Part shown: positions 32,871 to 41,175 of the stretch, piece by piece
Layout: every line of letters begins with the position of its first letter
How positions within the stretch are numbered: position 1 is the stretch's first letter
Source: LMUY01 sp965198895
GTDB taxonomy: Bacteria > Pseudomonadota > Alphaproteobacteria > Acetobacterales > Acetobacteraceae
DNA length: 64,000 nt
Direction: 5' to 3'
Assembly (NCBI GenBank): GCA_965198895.1
Contig: OZ240676.1
Coordinates: forward strand, 2,480,001-2,544,000
The notes under the pieces: model-generated
What the model was told of the DNA's origin: nothing
The model's database searches: none
The model's input: the letters and a program-made list of their open reading frames with translations, nothing else
Translations under genes and position numbers: made by a program

Positions 32871-34715
32871 CTAAGCTCGTTCGGCTTGGGCGGCCATCCG
32901 GAAGGCGGCGTTGGCGGCGCCGAAGCCGATGCTGCCGCGGCGCTCCACCAACTCGAAAAACAACCGGCTCTCGAACTCGCTGGTGTAGGCGTGCAGGAAC
33001 TCGCCGCCGGCGTCACTGTCGTACAGCACGTTCAGCCGCCGCATCGCCTCCACCACCTCGTCGGGGAGCGGCCAGCGGGCCATCAGGTCCTCGTAGTAGT
33101 TGCTCGCGATGGTCAGCATCGGCGCCTGGTCCTGCACCGACTGCACGGCCGCCAGCAGATCGCCGGTGGCAAAGGCGATGTGTTGCACCCCGGCGCCCAG
33201 CGACCGGGCGACGAAGCGGCCGGTGATCGTCTCGCGGCTGTCCGACACGTTCAGCGGCAAGCGGAACGCGCCGCCCGGGCTGATCATCGCGCGGCTACTC
33301 ACCAGCCCGTACGGGTCCGACAGATCCACCGGCACCGTCGCCGTCATGCCGAACACCGCGCGCCAGAACAGCACCGAACCGTACAGCGCGTTCGCCGGCA
33401 TCGCCTCGGCGATGTGGTCGATCGTCGTGAGCTTAGGCCCCGCCTCAGCCGGCGGATCGGGCAGCAGGCTGAAATCGTCTTCCCAGATCGAACGCGCCGA
33501 GGGCTGCACCAGATGCAGCAACAGCCCGTCGGGCGCACGCAGCGCCGGAATGTCCCGCTCGCCCTCGCGCACCAGGCCGCCGCGCCAGGCGGGGCAGAAC
33601 AGGGCATCGGCGCGGGCCATCGTCGCCGCCGCGTCGTCCACGCGCAACGCCATCGCACACACCGACACGCCGTGCAGCTGGAAGTGTTCGGACGCCGCGC
33701 TGTCCGGCTCGCTGTTGAGCACCAGGTTGATGTCGCCTTGCCGGTACAACTCCACCGCTTTCGATCGGTGATGCCCGCGATGGTGGAAGCCGAGGCTACC
33801 GAGCCGCGCAGCCAGGGCCGACCCGGTCTCGTCGTCGACGGCGAATTCAATGAATTCGACGCCGGCAATGGTGGGCGGTGGCGGGAGGCTCACCAACCCG
33901 GCCTCCGCCTCCATCAGCGCCAACGAGCGGAGGCCGTCGCGCGCGATCATGCGGGCGGGGGCGGCGCGGAAATCGTCATTGAAAATCTCGAGCGACAACG
34001 GCCCGGTGTAGCCGCTGGCCAGAACGGCGCGCAGGAAACGCGGCACGTCCAATTCGCCCTGGCCGGGGAAGCTGCGGTAATGCCGGCTGAGCGACAACAC
34101 GTCCATCGACAGCAGTGGCGCATCGGCCAGTTGCACGAAGAACACCCGCTCGCCGGGTAACGCCGCGATGCCGTCCGGGTCGTCGCCGACGGCGAGCGTG
34201 TGGAAGCTGTCCACGATCAGGCCGAGCGCCGGGTGCGCGGCTTGCTCCACGATGCGCCAGGCATGGCCCCAGCGATTGACATGACGGCCCCAGGCCAATG
34301 CCTCGTAGCCAATCCGCAGGCCGCGTGCCGCGGCGCGTTCGGCCATGGCGTGCAGGTCGGCCGCGGCGCGGGCATCGTCGTCGATCGCGGCTGCGGCCGT
34401 GTTGCTGCATACCAGCACCAGATCGGTGCCGAGTTGTTCCATCACGTCGAACTTGCGTTCCGCACGATCGAGGTTGCGGCCGCGCTGGGGGTCCGGCATC
34501 GCCTCGAAATCGCGGAACGGCTGGAAGATGGTGATCGCGAGTCCAAGGTCCTCGGCAATGCGGCGGACCTCGGCCGGGGAGCCGTTGAAAGTCAGCAGGT
34601 CGTTCTCGAAAATTTCGACGCCATCGAAGCCGACCCGGGCCGCCGTGGCGAGCTTCTCGCCCAGCCCGCCGCTGAGGCAGACGGTCGCGATGGACCGCAG
34701 ATGGCCGCCCGTCAT
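32871..34715 (-). CDS. quiC: 3-dehydroshikimate dehydratase, fused TIM barrel and HPPD-like (VOC) domains
   Basis: A 614-residue two-domain protein. Residues 1 to about 270 form an AP_endonuc_2-type TIM barrel (SIATVCLSGGLGEKLATAARVGFDGVEIFENDLL at the start), which in QuiC dehydrates 3-dehydroshikimate to protocatechuate. Residues from about 285 onward resemble 4-hydroxyphenylpyruvate dioxygenase-type VOC domains (TTIDHIAEAMP, GAGVQHIAFATGD, then LFFELVERRGSIGFGAANAAF at the end). The VOC part is often thought not to be a working dioxygenase. The gene overlaps the BKACE gene by 4 bases and lies beside aroQ and aroE-like genes, which strongly supports a role in quinate/shikimate catabolism. 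Confidence 0.88.
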   Translation of the reverse strand: MTGGHLRSIATVCLSGGLGEKLATAARVGFDGVEIFENDLLTFNGSPAEVRRIAEDLGLAITIFQPFRDFEAMPDPQRGRNLDRAERKFDVMEQLGTDLVLVCSNTAAAAIDDDARAAADLHAMAERAAARGLRIGYEALAWGRHVNRWGHAWRIVEQAAHPALGLIVDSFHTLAVGDDPDGIAALPGERVFFVQLADAPLLSMDVLSLSRHYRSFPGQGELDVPRFLRAVLASGYTGPLSLEIFNDDFRAAPARMIARDGLRSLALMEAEAGLVSLPPPPTIAGVEFIEFAVDDETGSALAARLGSLGFHHRGHHRSKAVELYRQGDINLVLNSEPDSAASEHFQLHGVSVCAMALRVDDAAATMARADALFCPAWRGGLVREGERDIPALRAPDGLLLHLVQPSARSIWEDDFSLLPDPPAEAGPKLTTIDHIAEAMPANALYGSVLFWRAVFGMTATVPVDLSDPYGLVSSRAMISPGGAFRLPLNVSDSRETITGRFVARSLGAGVQHIAFATGDLLAAVQSVQDQAPMLTIASNYYEDLMARWPLPDEVVEAMRRLNVLYDSDAGGEFLHAYTSEFESRLFFELVERRGSIGFGAANAAFRMAAQAERA

Positions 34716-35539
34716 GCCAGGCCCAGCATGGCGCGCGCCTGCGCCGGTGTCGCGACGCTGCGGCCATGCCGGGCGATGGCGGCAGCGGCCAGCGTCACCA
34801 GTTCGGCGTTGCTGCTGGCCAGCCGCGTTTTGTCGACCCGGACATTGTCCTCGAGCCCCGTGCGCACGCCGTGCGCGCCGCGGGCCAGTACCCAGTCCAT
34901 CACCTGCGCCTGGTTGCGGCCGATCCCGGCACCGGTCCAGGTCGCGTGCGGCAGCACCCGGCGCAGTTCGCCCAACAGAATATCCAGCAGATGCTCCTCG
35001 GCCGGCATCGCGTTCTTCACACCCATCACGAATTGCACGTGGGGCCGCTCGTTCATCAGCCCGGCCTCCACCAGGCGCTTGGCGCCGTGCAAATGCGATA
35101 GGTCGAATACCTCGATTTCCGGCAGCACGCTGTGGCGCTGCATGCGGGTGGCGAGGTCGACGACCAGAGCGGGGGCGTTCTCGTAGACGATGGAGGGGAA
35201 GTTCACCGACCCGGTGGACAGCGACGCCATGTCGGGCCGCAGGTCGAGCGCATTGCCGCGCGCCGCCTGGTCCCGGCCGCGGCCCCCGGTGGAGAACTGC
35301 ACGATCATGCCGGGGCAGTGCGCGCGCACGCCCTCCTGCACCCGGCCGAAGCGCTCCGGGTCGGAGGACGGGCTCTCGTCGTCGTTGCGGACGTGGATGT
35401 GGACCAGCGTGGCGCCCGCCTCGAAGGCTGCGTGGGTGCTCTCGACCTGTTCGGCGACGGTGATGGGCACCGCCGGGTTGTCCTTCTTGCGCGGCACGGA
35501 GCCGGTGATCGCAACGGCGATGACGCAGGGATCGGACAC
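34712..35539 (-). CDS. Beta-keto acid cleavage enzyme (BKACE, DUF849)
   Basis: A 275-residue TIM barrel protein of the BKACE family (3-keto-5-aminohexanoate cleavage enzyme type). These zinc enzymes cleave a beta-keto acid with acetyl-CoA, giving acetoacetate and a new acyl-CoA. Zinc-ligand type histidines are visible in GATLVHIHVRND (about 44-55), with further family blocks in IVQFSTGGRGR and PEIEVFDLSHL. The GTG at 35539 is used because GAAGGGAA precedes it at good spacing. It is coupled to quiC by a 4-base overlap. Protocatechuate leads to beta-ketoadipate, and some family members use that compound, so it may replace the usual CoA transferase and thiolase steps. That is inference. Confidence 0.8.
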   Translation of the reverse strand: MSDPCVIAVAITGSVPRKKDNPAVPITVAEQVESTHAAFEAGATLVHIHVRNDDESPSSDPERFGRVQEGVRAHCPGMIVQFSTGGRGRDQAARGNALDLRPDMASLSTGSVNFPSIVYENAPALVVDLATRMQRHSVLPEIEVFDLSHLHGAKRLVEAGLMNERPHVQFVMGVKNAMPAEEHLLDILLGELRRVLPHATWTGAGIGRNQAQVMDWVLARGAHGVRTGLEDNVRVDKTRLASSNAELVTLAAAAIARHGRSVATPAQARAMLGLA

Positions 35540-35595
35540 GGGCAAGTTCCCTTCAGCTTCTGCATGGCGACTGCAGGATTATCGTTGACGTGGTT

Positions 35596-35605
35596 TAACC
35601 GGTTA
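35596..35605. promoter_or_regulatory. Palindrome in the divergent quiC/aroQ promoter region
   Basis: TAACCGGTTA is a perfect 10-base palindrome roughly midway in the 136-base gap between the divergent BKACE-quiC and aroQ-aroE units. Its centre AACCGGTT resembles the core of LacI-family operators, but the outer bases fit poorly. No regulator gene lies next to it. Confidence 0.3.
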
Positions 35606-35675
35606 GTCCAAGTTCAAGTCAAGGGCGGCAAAGCCCGATTGGGGACCCGTATCGGGCCGCAGGGGGAGTGCAACC

Positions 35676-36116
35676 TTGGCAGAGACCGTCTTCATTCTCA
35701 ACGGGCCCAATCTGAACCTGCTCGGCAAGCGCGAGCCGGACATCTATGGCGCCGAAACGCTGGCCGATGTGGAAGCGGCTTGCGCCGGCGCCGCCGAGCC
35801 GTTGGGGCTTACGATCCGCTTCCATCAGTCCAATCGCGAATACGAGCTGATCGACTGGATCCACGAGGCGCGCGAGGCAGCCGCTGGCATCATCATCAAC
35901 CCCGCCGCCTTTACCCATACCTCTGTCGCCATCCACGATGCGCTGGCCATGTGCCCATGCCCGATCCTGGAGGTCCATATCTCCAACATCCACAAGCGTG
36001 AGCCATTCCGCCACCATTCCTACGTGTCCAGCCTGGCCAGCGGCGTGATCGCCGGGTTCGGCACCCAGGGCTACGTGCTGGCGTTGCATCGCATGCAGCG
36101 TTTGGTGCGCGCATGA
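35676..36116 (+). CDS. aroQ: Type II 3-dehydroquinate dehydratase
   Basis: A 146-residue type II dehydroquinase, a dodecameric soluble enzyme that dehydrates 3-dehydroquinate to 3-dehydroshikimate. FILNGPNLNLLGKREPDIYG (residues 5-24) holds the catalytic-loop arginine and tyrosine. QSNREYELIDWIHEA matches the middle signature, and IIINPAAFTHTSVAIHDAL and ILEVHISNIHKREPFRHHS complete the active site with its histidine. The TTG start at 35676 has AGGGGGAG eight bases upstream. It overlaps the next gene by ATGA. Given its neighbours the role is probably catabolic rather than in aromatic amino acid synthesis. Confidence 0.92.
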   Translation: MAETVFILNGPNLNLLGKREPDIYGAETLADVEAACAGAAEPLGLTIRFHQSNREYELIDWIHEAREAAAGIIINPAAFTHTSVAIHDALAMCPCPILEVHISNIHKREPFRHHSYVSSLASGVIAGFGTQGYVLALHRMQRLVRA

Positions 36117-36979
36117 GTCGGGCGGTGCTGCTCGGCTTGATCGGCTCCGGCATCGGCGCGTCGCTGACGCCCTCGATGCACGAGCGCGAGGGCGACGAGC
36201 AGGGCCTGCGCCTGCAATACAAGCTGATCGACCTGCGCGAACTCGGCCTGGGCGCCGAGGCGTTGCCCGATCTGCTCGTGGCCGCCGAGCGCATGGGGTT
36301 CGACGGGCTGAACATCACCCACCCCTGCAAGCAGGCGGTGCTGCCGTTCCTGACGACGCTGTCGGACGATGCGCGCCGGCTGGGCGCCGTCAACACCGTG
36401 GTCCTGAAGGACGGGCAGCGCCACGGACACAACACCGATCTGTCGGGCTTCGCCGAGGCGTTCCGCCGCCGCATGCCGGGCGCGCCGCTGCGCCGGGTCG
36501 TGCAGGTGGGCGCCGGCGGGGCGGGCGCCGCGGTGGCCTACGCCGCCATGACGCTCGGTACGGAGCGGCTGACGATCATCGATGTCGACCCCGCCAAGGC
36601 CGAGGCGGTCGCCACCATGCTATGCGAAACCTTCGGGGCCGGTCGCGTGGTGGTCGGCACCGACCCGGCGTCTGCCCTGGCCGACGCCGACGGGCTGATC
36701 AACGCGACGCCAATCGGCATGGCGAAATATCCCGGCACCAGCGTTCCCACGGAGCTGCTGCGGCCGTCGCTGTGGGTCGCCGACATCATCTACTTCCCGA
36801 TTGAAACCGAACTGCTGCGCGCGGCCCGGGCGATCGGCTGCCGCACGCTGGATGGCGGCGGGATGGCCGTGTTCCAGGCGGTCGGTGCCTTCTCGCACTT
36901 CACCGGTTGCGAGCCGGATGCGGAGCGGATGCTGCGGCACTTCACCAGCCTCATTCAGCCGGGCAGCCCCGGCGGATAA
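36113..36979 (+). CDS. aroE: Shikimate/quinate dehydrogenase
   Basis: A 288-residue NAD(P)-dependent dehydrogenase of the shikimate dehydrogenase family. The substrate loop has SGIGASLTPSMHE (about 11-23) with SLTPSMHE in place of the usual S-x-SP-x-xHN. The catalytic lysine is in NITHPCKQAVLPF (about 68-80), followed by LGAVNTVV and HNTDLSGF. The nucleotide loop reads VGAGGAGAAVAYA, and IIDVD at the strand end suggests NAD use. The TP-x-MHE variant is common in quinate/shikimate dehydrogenases of catabolic clusters. Coupled to aroQ by ATGA, it probably oxidises quinate or shikimate taken up by the MHS transporter downstream. Confidence 0.87.
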   Translation: MSRAVLLGLIGSGIGASLTPSMHEREGDEQGLRLQYKLIDLRELGLGAEALPDLLVAAERMGFDGLNITHPCKQAVLPFLTTLSDDARRLGAVNTVVLKDGQRHGHNTDLSGFAEAFRRRMPGAPLRRVVQVGAGGAGAAVAYAAMTLGTERLTIIDVDPAKAEAVATMLCETFGAGRVVVGTDPASALADADGLINATPIGMAKYPGTSVPTELLRPSLWVADIIYFPIETELLRAARAIGCRTLDGGGMAVFQAVGAFSHFTGCEPDAERMLRHFTSLIQPGSPGG

Positions 36980-37007
36980 ATCAACGATAACGGGGAGACC
37001 AAGAACG

Positions 37008-38348
37008 ATGTCCGGGTACAACACCGAGACGATAACGGCCGGCCAACAGCTCAGCGCACCGCGGAAGGCGGCCTTGGCGAGCTGGATCGGCAGCGCCGTC
37101 GAATACTACGACTTCTTCATCTACGGGACGGCCGCGGCGCTGGTGTTCGGCAAGGTGTTCTTCACCTCCTCCGACCCGGCGATGGGCACCATCCTCGCCT
37201 TCGCCACCTTCGGCGTGGGCTACCTGACGCGGCCGATCGGCGCCTTCATCCTGGGCCACATCGGCGACAAGTTCGGCCGCAAGAAGGTGCTGACCTTCAC
37301 GCTGCTGCTGATGGGGCTGTCCACCTTCTGCGTGGGCCTGCTGCCGACCTACAACCAGGTCGGCGTATGGGCACCGATCCTGCTGGTGTTCCTCCGTCTG
37401 CTGCAGGGCGTCTCGGCCGCCGGCGAACAGGCCGGCGCCAGCTCCATGACGCTGGAGCACGCCCCCCCGGGCCGCCGCGCCTTCTTCACCTCGTTCACGC
37501 TCAGCGGCACGCAGGGCGGGCTGATCCTGGCGACGATGGTGTTCCTGCCCTTGGCCCAGCTGTCGGATGCCGACATGCTGAACTGGGGCTGGCGCCTGCC
37601 GTTCTTCCTAAGCGCGATCGTGGTCGCCGTCGGCTTCTGGGTACGCCGCACGCTGCCGGAAACGCCGGCCTTCAAGGCGGAGGAAGCGGCCCACATCGTC
37701 GCCAAGCTGCCAGTCGCGGTGCTGTTTGCCGAGAGCGGGCCGGATGTGCTGCGGGTGATCTTCGCGGCGCTGATCTCGGTCGTCAGCACCATCTTCACCG
37801 TGTTCACGCTCTCCTACGCGGTCAACACGGCGCATATCTCGCGCTCGTTCATGCTGACGGTGCTGGTGCTGGCCAACGTGGTGGCGCTGGCGGCCATTCC
37901 GCTGCTCGCGTCGCTGTCCGACCGCATCGGGCGCAAGCCGGTGTTCATCGCCGGCGCGTTGGGCTGTGCCGTGATGATCTGGCCGTATATCTGGGCGATC
38001 AGCCAGGGCAACCTGCCTTTGATCTTCGCGCTGGGCATCCTGGTGTCCGGGGTCATCTACAGCGCGGCGAACGGCGTTTGGCCGTCGCTGTACGGCGAGA
38101 TGTTCGAAACCCGCGTCCGCCTGTCGGGCATGGCGATCGGCACCCAGATCGGCTTCGCGCTGGGTGGTTTCGCACCCACCATCAGCGCCGCGATCATGGG
38201 CACCGGGCCCAACGGATGGATGCCGGTCGCGGTCTTCACCTCCGTCACCGCCGTGATCTCGGCCATTTCGGTGGCCACCGCGCGGGAGACGTTCAACATT
38301 CCGCTGAACGCCCTGGGCCGCCGCGCCGCACAGGAGCGGCTCCGCTAG
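37008..38348 (+). CDS. MHS-family MFS transporter (shikimate/quinate permease-like)
   Basis: A 446-residue major facilitator protein of the metabolite:H+ symporter family, with 12 membrane segments predicted from hydrophobicity. The N-terminal SWIGSAVEYYDFFIYGTAAALVF (about 25-47), the loop HIGDKFGRKKVL (about 83-94) and RLLQGVSAAGEQAGAS (about 127-142) are typical of ShiA/ProP-like carriers. The start at 37008 is preceded by ACGGGGAGACC; the frame is open upstream only because it overlaps aroE. It follows aroE by about 30 bases and most likely imports quinate, shikimate or a related ring acid. Confidence 0.85.
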   Translation: MSGYNTETITAGQQLSAPRKAALASWIGSAVEYYDFFIYGTAAALVFGKVFFTSSDPAMGTILAFATFGVGYLTRPIGAFILGHIGDKFGRKKVLTFTLLLMGLSTFCVGLLPTYNQVGVWAPILLVFLRLLQGVSAAGEQAGASSMTLEHAPPGRRAFFTSFTLSGTQGGLILATMVFLPLAQLSDADMLNWGWRLPFFLSAIVVAVGFWVRRTLPETPAFKAEEAAHIVAKLPVAVLFAESGPDVLRVIFAALISVVSTIFTVFTLSYAVNTAHISRSFMLTVLVLANVVALAAIPLLASLSDRIGRKPVFIAGALGCAVMIWPYIWAISQGNLPLIFALGILVSGVIYSAANGVWPSLYGEMFETRVRLSGMAIGTQIGFALGGFAPTISAAIMGTGPNGWMPVAVFTSVTAVISAISVATARETFNIPLNALGRRAAQERLR

Positions 38349-38360
38349 GACGCATCTCTG

Positions 38361-38388
38361 CTCCCTCTCCCGCCCGCGGGAGAGGGAG
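38361..38388. repeat. Family A simple hairpin
   Basis: CTCCCTCTCCCGC pairs with GCGGGAGAGGGAG as a near-perfect palindrome. It follows the MHS transporter and may act as the end of the quinate/shikimate transcript. Confidence 0.7.
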
Positions 38389-38463
38389 ATCGATGGATGG
38401 CATGACCACGGCCGCCCGTGATAACAGCCGCCATTCGATCATGACCCCCGCACCAACCCCCGC

Positions 38464-39498
38464 ATGAGCGACAATCCGCTCACCCCCGCGCGCACGCCGG
38501 AGGACGCCGCCGAAGCGTCGCTGCGGCCCCAGGTGCTGGCGGAGTTCATCGGGCAGAAGGCCAGCCGCGAGAATCTGCGCGTCTTCATCCACGCCGCACG
38601 GGGCCGGGCGGAGGCGATGGACCATGTGCTGCTGCACGGGCCGCCGGGCCTGGGCAAGACCACCCTGGCCCAGATCGTGGCTCGCGAACTGGGGGTGGGG
38701 TTCCGCGCCACCTCCGGCCCGGTGATCCAGCGCGCCGGGGATCTGGCCGCCATCCTGACCAACCTGCAGCCGCGCGATGTGTTGTTCATCGACGAGATCC
38801 ACCGCCTGCAGCCCGCCATCGAGGAAGTGCTGTATCCGGCGATGGAGGACTTCCAGCTGGACCTCATCATCGGCGAGGGTCCGGCGGCGCGCTCGGTGCG
38901 CATCGACCTGTCGCCGTTCACCCTGGTCGGCGCCACCACCCGCGCCGGCCTGTTGGCGCAGCCATTGCGCGACCGCTTCGGCATCCCGTTGCGCCTGGTG
39001 CTGTACTCGCCGGCCGAGCTGGAACTGATCGTGACCCGCGGCGCCGAAAAGCTCGGGCTGGCGCTGACCAAGGCGGGCGCCATCGAGATCGCACGGCGCT
39101 CCCGTGGCACGCCCCGCATCGCCGGGCGGCTGCTGCGCCGGGTGCGCGACTTCGCCGCCTTCGACGGGCACAGCCCGGTGGACCGGGCCGAGGCGGACGC
39201 GGCACTGACCCGGCTCGAGGTCGACGGGCGGGGGCTGGACGCGATGGACCGCCGCTACCTGCGCCGCATCGCCGAGCACCACCACGGCGGCCCGGTCGGC
39301 GTGGAAACGCTCGCTGCGGCGCTGAACGAGGCGCGGGACACGCTGGAAGACGTGATCGAGCCGTTCCTGATCCAGGAGGGTCTGGTCCTGCGCACCAGCC
39401 GCGGCCGCATGCTGGGCGAACCCGGCTGGCGGCATCTCGGCCTGATGCCGCCCGCGCCGTCCGCCCCCCTGCTCGACCTGCTCGGCCCCGATGCCTGA
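38464..39498 (+). CDS. ruvB: Holliday junction branch migration helicase RuvB
   Basis: A 344-residue AAA+ ATPase that drives branch migration with RuvA. The N-terminal box ASLRPQVLAEFIGQKASRENLRVFI matches RuvB. Walker A is GPPGLGKTT (about 59-67), Walker B VLFIDEIHRL (about 104-113), and sensor region GATTRAGLLAQPLRDRFG (about 158-175) has the arginine finger. The C-terminus carries the winged-helix DNA-binding part with RTSRGRMLGEPGWRHL. ruvA and ruvC are not next to it; the upstream gene is a transporter. The 3' end overlaps ybgC by 8 bases, so it is co-expressed with the tol-pal genes. Confidence 0.95.
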   Translation: MSDNPLTPARTPEDAAEASLRPQVLAEFIGQKASRENLRVFIHAARGRAEAMDHVLLHGPPGLGKTTLAQIVARELGVGFRATSGPVIQRAGDLAAILTNLQPRDVLFIDEIHRLQPAIEEVLYPAMEDFQLDLIIGEGPAARSVRIDLSPFTLVGATTRAGLLAQPLRDRFGIPLRLVLYSPAELELIVTRGAEKLGLALTKAGAIEIARRSRGTPRIAGRLLRRVRDFAAFDGHSPVDRAEADAALTRLEVDGRGLDAMDRRYLRRIAEHHHGGPVGVETLAAALNEARDTLEDVIEPFLIQEGLVLRTSRGRMLGEPGWRHLGLMPPAPSAPLLDLLGPDA

Positions 39499-39919
39499 GA
39501 ACTCGCCGCACCGGCTGGATATCCGCGTCTATTACGAGGACACCGACGCCGGCGGGATCGTCTATCACGCCCGCTATTTGGCCTTCGCCGAACGCGCCCG
39601 GGCGGAACTTTTACGTGACAACGGCGTGCCTCACGAGGAGCTCGTGAACAATCACGGGCTAATCTTCGTGGTGCGGCGCGTCAAAATGGACTATCTGCGC
39701 CCCGCGCGGCTCGACGAGATGCTGACCGTCACCACTGAGCCCACCGAACTCGGGGCCGCCACGGCCCTGTTGCGGCAGGACTTCGCCGTAGGGGACCGGG
39801 CGGTGGCGCGGCTCGATGTGCAATTGGCCTGCGTGCGGGGGGCGGATGGCCGGCCCTCGCGGATACCGCCGCGGTGGCGCACGGCGTTCGAGGAGGTTAG
39901 GCGTGGATCAAACGGTTAA
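39491..39919 (+). CDS. ybgC: Tol-Pal-associated acyl-CoA thioesterase YbgC
   Basis: A 142-residue hot-dog fold thioesterase. The signature VYYEDTDAGGIVYHARYLAFAERAR (about 13-37) holds the catalytic aspartate at residue 17. The family hydrolyses acyl-CoA or acyl-ACP and is always found at the head of tol-pal operons, where its link to envelope lipid metabolism is not well defined. It overlaps ruvB by 8 bases and tolQ by 17 bases. Confidence 0.92.
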   Translation: MPENSPHRLDIRVYYEDTDAGGIVYHARYLAFAERARAELLRDNGVPHEELVNNHGLIFVVRRVKMDYLRPARLDEMLTVTTEPTELGAATALLRQDFAVGDRAVARLDVQLACVRGADGRPSRIPPRWRTAFEEVRRGSNG

Positions 39920-40631
39920 TGCGACGAACCTGGCCGCTGGCGCAGCCCCGCCTGGCGCGGACCTGTCGATCCTGACGCTGTTCCTCCAGGCGGACATCGT
40001 CGTGAAGATCGTCATGGTCCTGCTGCTGCTGGCCAGCGTCTGGGTGTGGGCGATCATCTTCGAGAAGATCGCCGCCCTGCGCCGCGCCAACCGCCAGGCC
40101 AATGCGTTCGAGGACCGGTTCTGGTCCGGCGGCAGCCTGGACGAGCTGTATGACCAGGAGGGCGCCAAGCCCGTCCACCCGTTCGCGGCCGTGTTCGGCG
40201 CGGCGATGGGGGAATGGCGGCGCTCCGCCCGTATCGCCGGCGCGGACATGAGCCGCGGCGGCGTGCAGAACCGGGTGGACCGCGCGATGACCGTTACCGT
40301 CAGCCGCGAGATGGAGCGGATGGAACGCTGGATGATCTTCCTGGCCTCGGTCGGCTCCACCGCGCCGTTCATCGGGCTGTTCGGCACGGTCTGGGGCATC
40401 ATGCACTCGTTCGCCGGCATCGCCGCCAGCAAGAACACCAGCTTGGCCGTGGTGGCGCCGGGCATCGCCGAGGCATTGTTCGCCACCGCGATCGGCCTGG
40501 TCGCGGCCATTCCCGCGGTGCTCGCCTACAACGCCATCAGCACCAACCTGCAGCGTTTCGCCGACCGGCTGAACGGCTTTGGCACGGAGTTCGGCGCCAT
40601 CCTGTCCCGCCAGTCCGAGGAGCGGGTTTAA
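39903..40631 (+). CDS. tolQ: Tol-Pal system protein TolQ
   Basis: A 242-residue inner-membrane protein with three membrane segments: about residues 30-50, then near 140-165 and 175-198. Conserved blocks IFLASVGSTAPFIGLFGTVWGIMHSF and APGIAEALFATAIGLVAAIPAVLAYN are those of the TolQ/ExbB/MotA proton-channel family. With TolR it turns the proton gradient into force on TolA. The GTG at 39903 is chosen because GAGGAGG lies just before it; the frame is open earlier only within ybgC. Confidence 0.93.
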   Translation: MDQTVNATNLAAGAAPPGADLSILTLFLQADIVVKIVMVLLLLASVWVWAIIFEKIAALRRANRQANAFEDRFWSGGSLDELYDQEGAKPVHPFAAVFGAAMGEWRRSARIAGADMSRGGVQNRVDRAMTVTVSREMERMERWMIFLASVGSTAPFIGLFGTVWGIMHSFAGIAASKNTSLAVVAPGIAEALFATAIGLVAAIPAVLAYNAISTNLQRFADRLNGFGTEFGAILSRQSEERV

Positions 40632-40635
40632 CGTT

Positions 40636-41157
40636 ATGGCGATACAGATCGGAAATAACGGCAACGGGCGCGGCCGGCGGTATCGCCCGCTGGCCGAGAT
40701 CAACGTCACTCCCATGGTGGACGTGATGCTGGTGCTGCTGGTGATTTTCATGATCACGGCGCCGCTGATGACCTCCAGCGTGAACGTGGACCTGCCCAAG
40801 GCCAGCGCGTCGCCGATCACGCCGGACAAAGACCCGATCACCGTCAGCGTCGCGTCCGACAGCAAGGTGTATCTCGGCAATGACGGGATGGACCTCGGCG
40901 ACCTGGTGGCCAAGCTGCAGGCGCAATCGCAGAACGACCCCGACCGCCGCATCTTCGTGCGCGGCGACAAGACCGTGCCGTACGGCCGCATGATCGAGGT
41001 GATGGGCACCATAAAGCAAGGTGGCTTCAACAAGGTGGCCCTGCTGGTGGAGCAGACGGACGGGGCCCCTGGCAGCAATACGACCGGAACCGCCGCGCCG
41101 ACGGTTCGGCCCGTTCCGGTCCCGCTGCCTACGACGCAAGTGCCGCGCCGGCGCTAG
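40636..41157 (+). CDS. tolR: Tol-Pal system protein TolR
   Basis: A 173-residue protein with one membrane segment (about 29-47) that holds the proton-carrying aspartate in NVTPMVDVMLVLLVIFMI. The periplasmic part (residues 50-140) has the ExbD-like fold with RIFVRGDKTVPYGRMIEVMGTIKQGGFNKVAL. The last about 30 residues are a low-complexity T/P/V/R tail beyond the usual family length (about 140-150). It starts 4 bases after tolQ. Confidence 0.93.
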   Translation: MAIQIGNNGNGRGRRYRPLAEINVTPMVDVMLVLLVIFMITAPLMTSSVNVDLPKASASPITPDKDPITVSVASDSKVYLGNDGMDLGDLVAKLQAQSQNDPDRRIFVRGDKTVPYGRMIEVMGTIKQGGFNKVALLVEQTDGAPGSNTTGTAAPTVRPVPVPLPTTQVPRRR

Positions 41158-41175
41158 CCACGGGGCCGACGAGGT

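Noticed and set aside
36801..37007. N-terminal extension of the MHS transporter
   Set aside because: The extension overlaps aroE in another frame and lacks similarity, while the ATG at 37008 has a good ribosome binding site and the usual family length.
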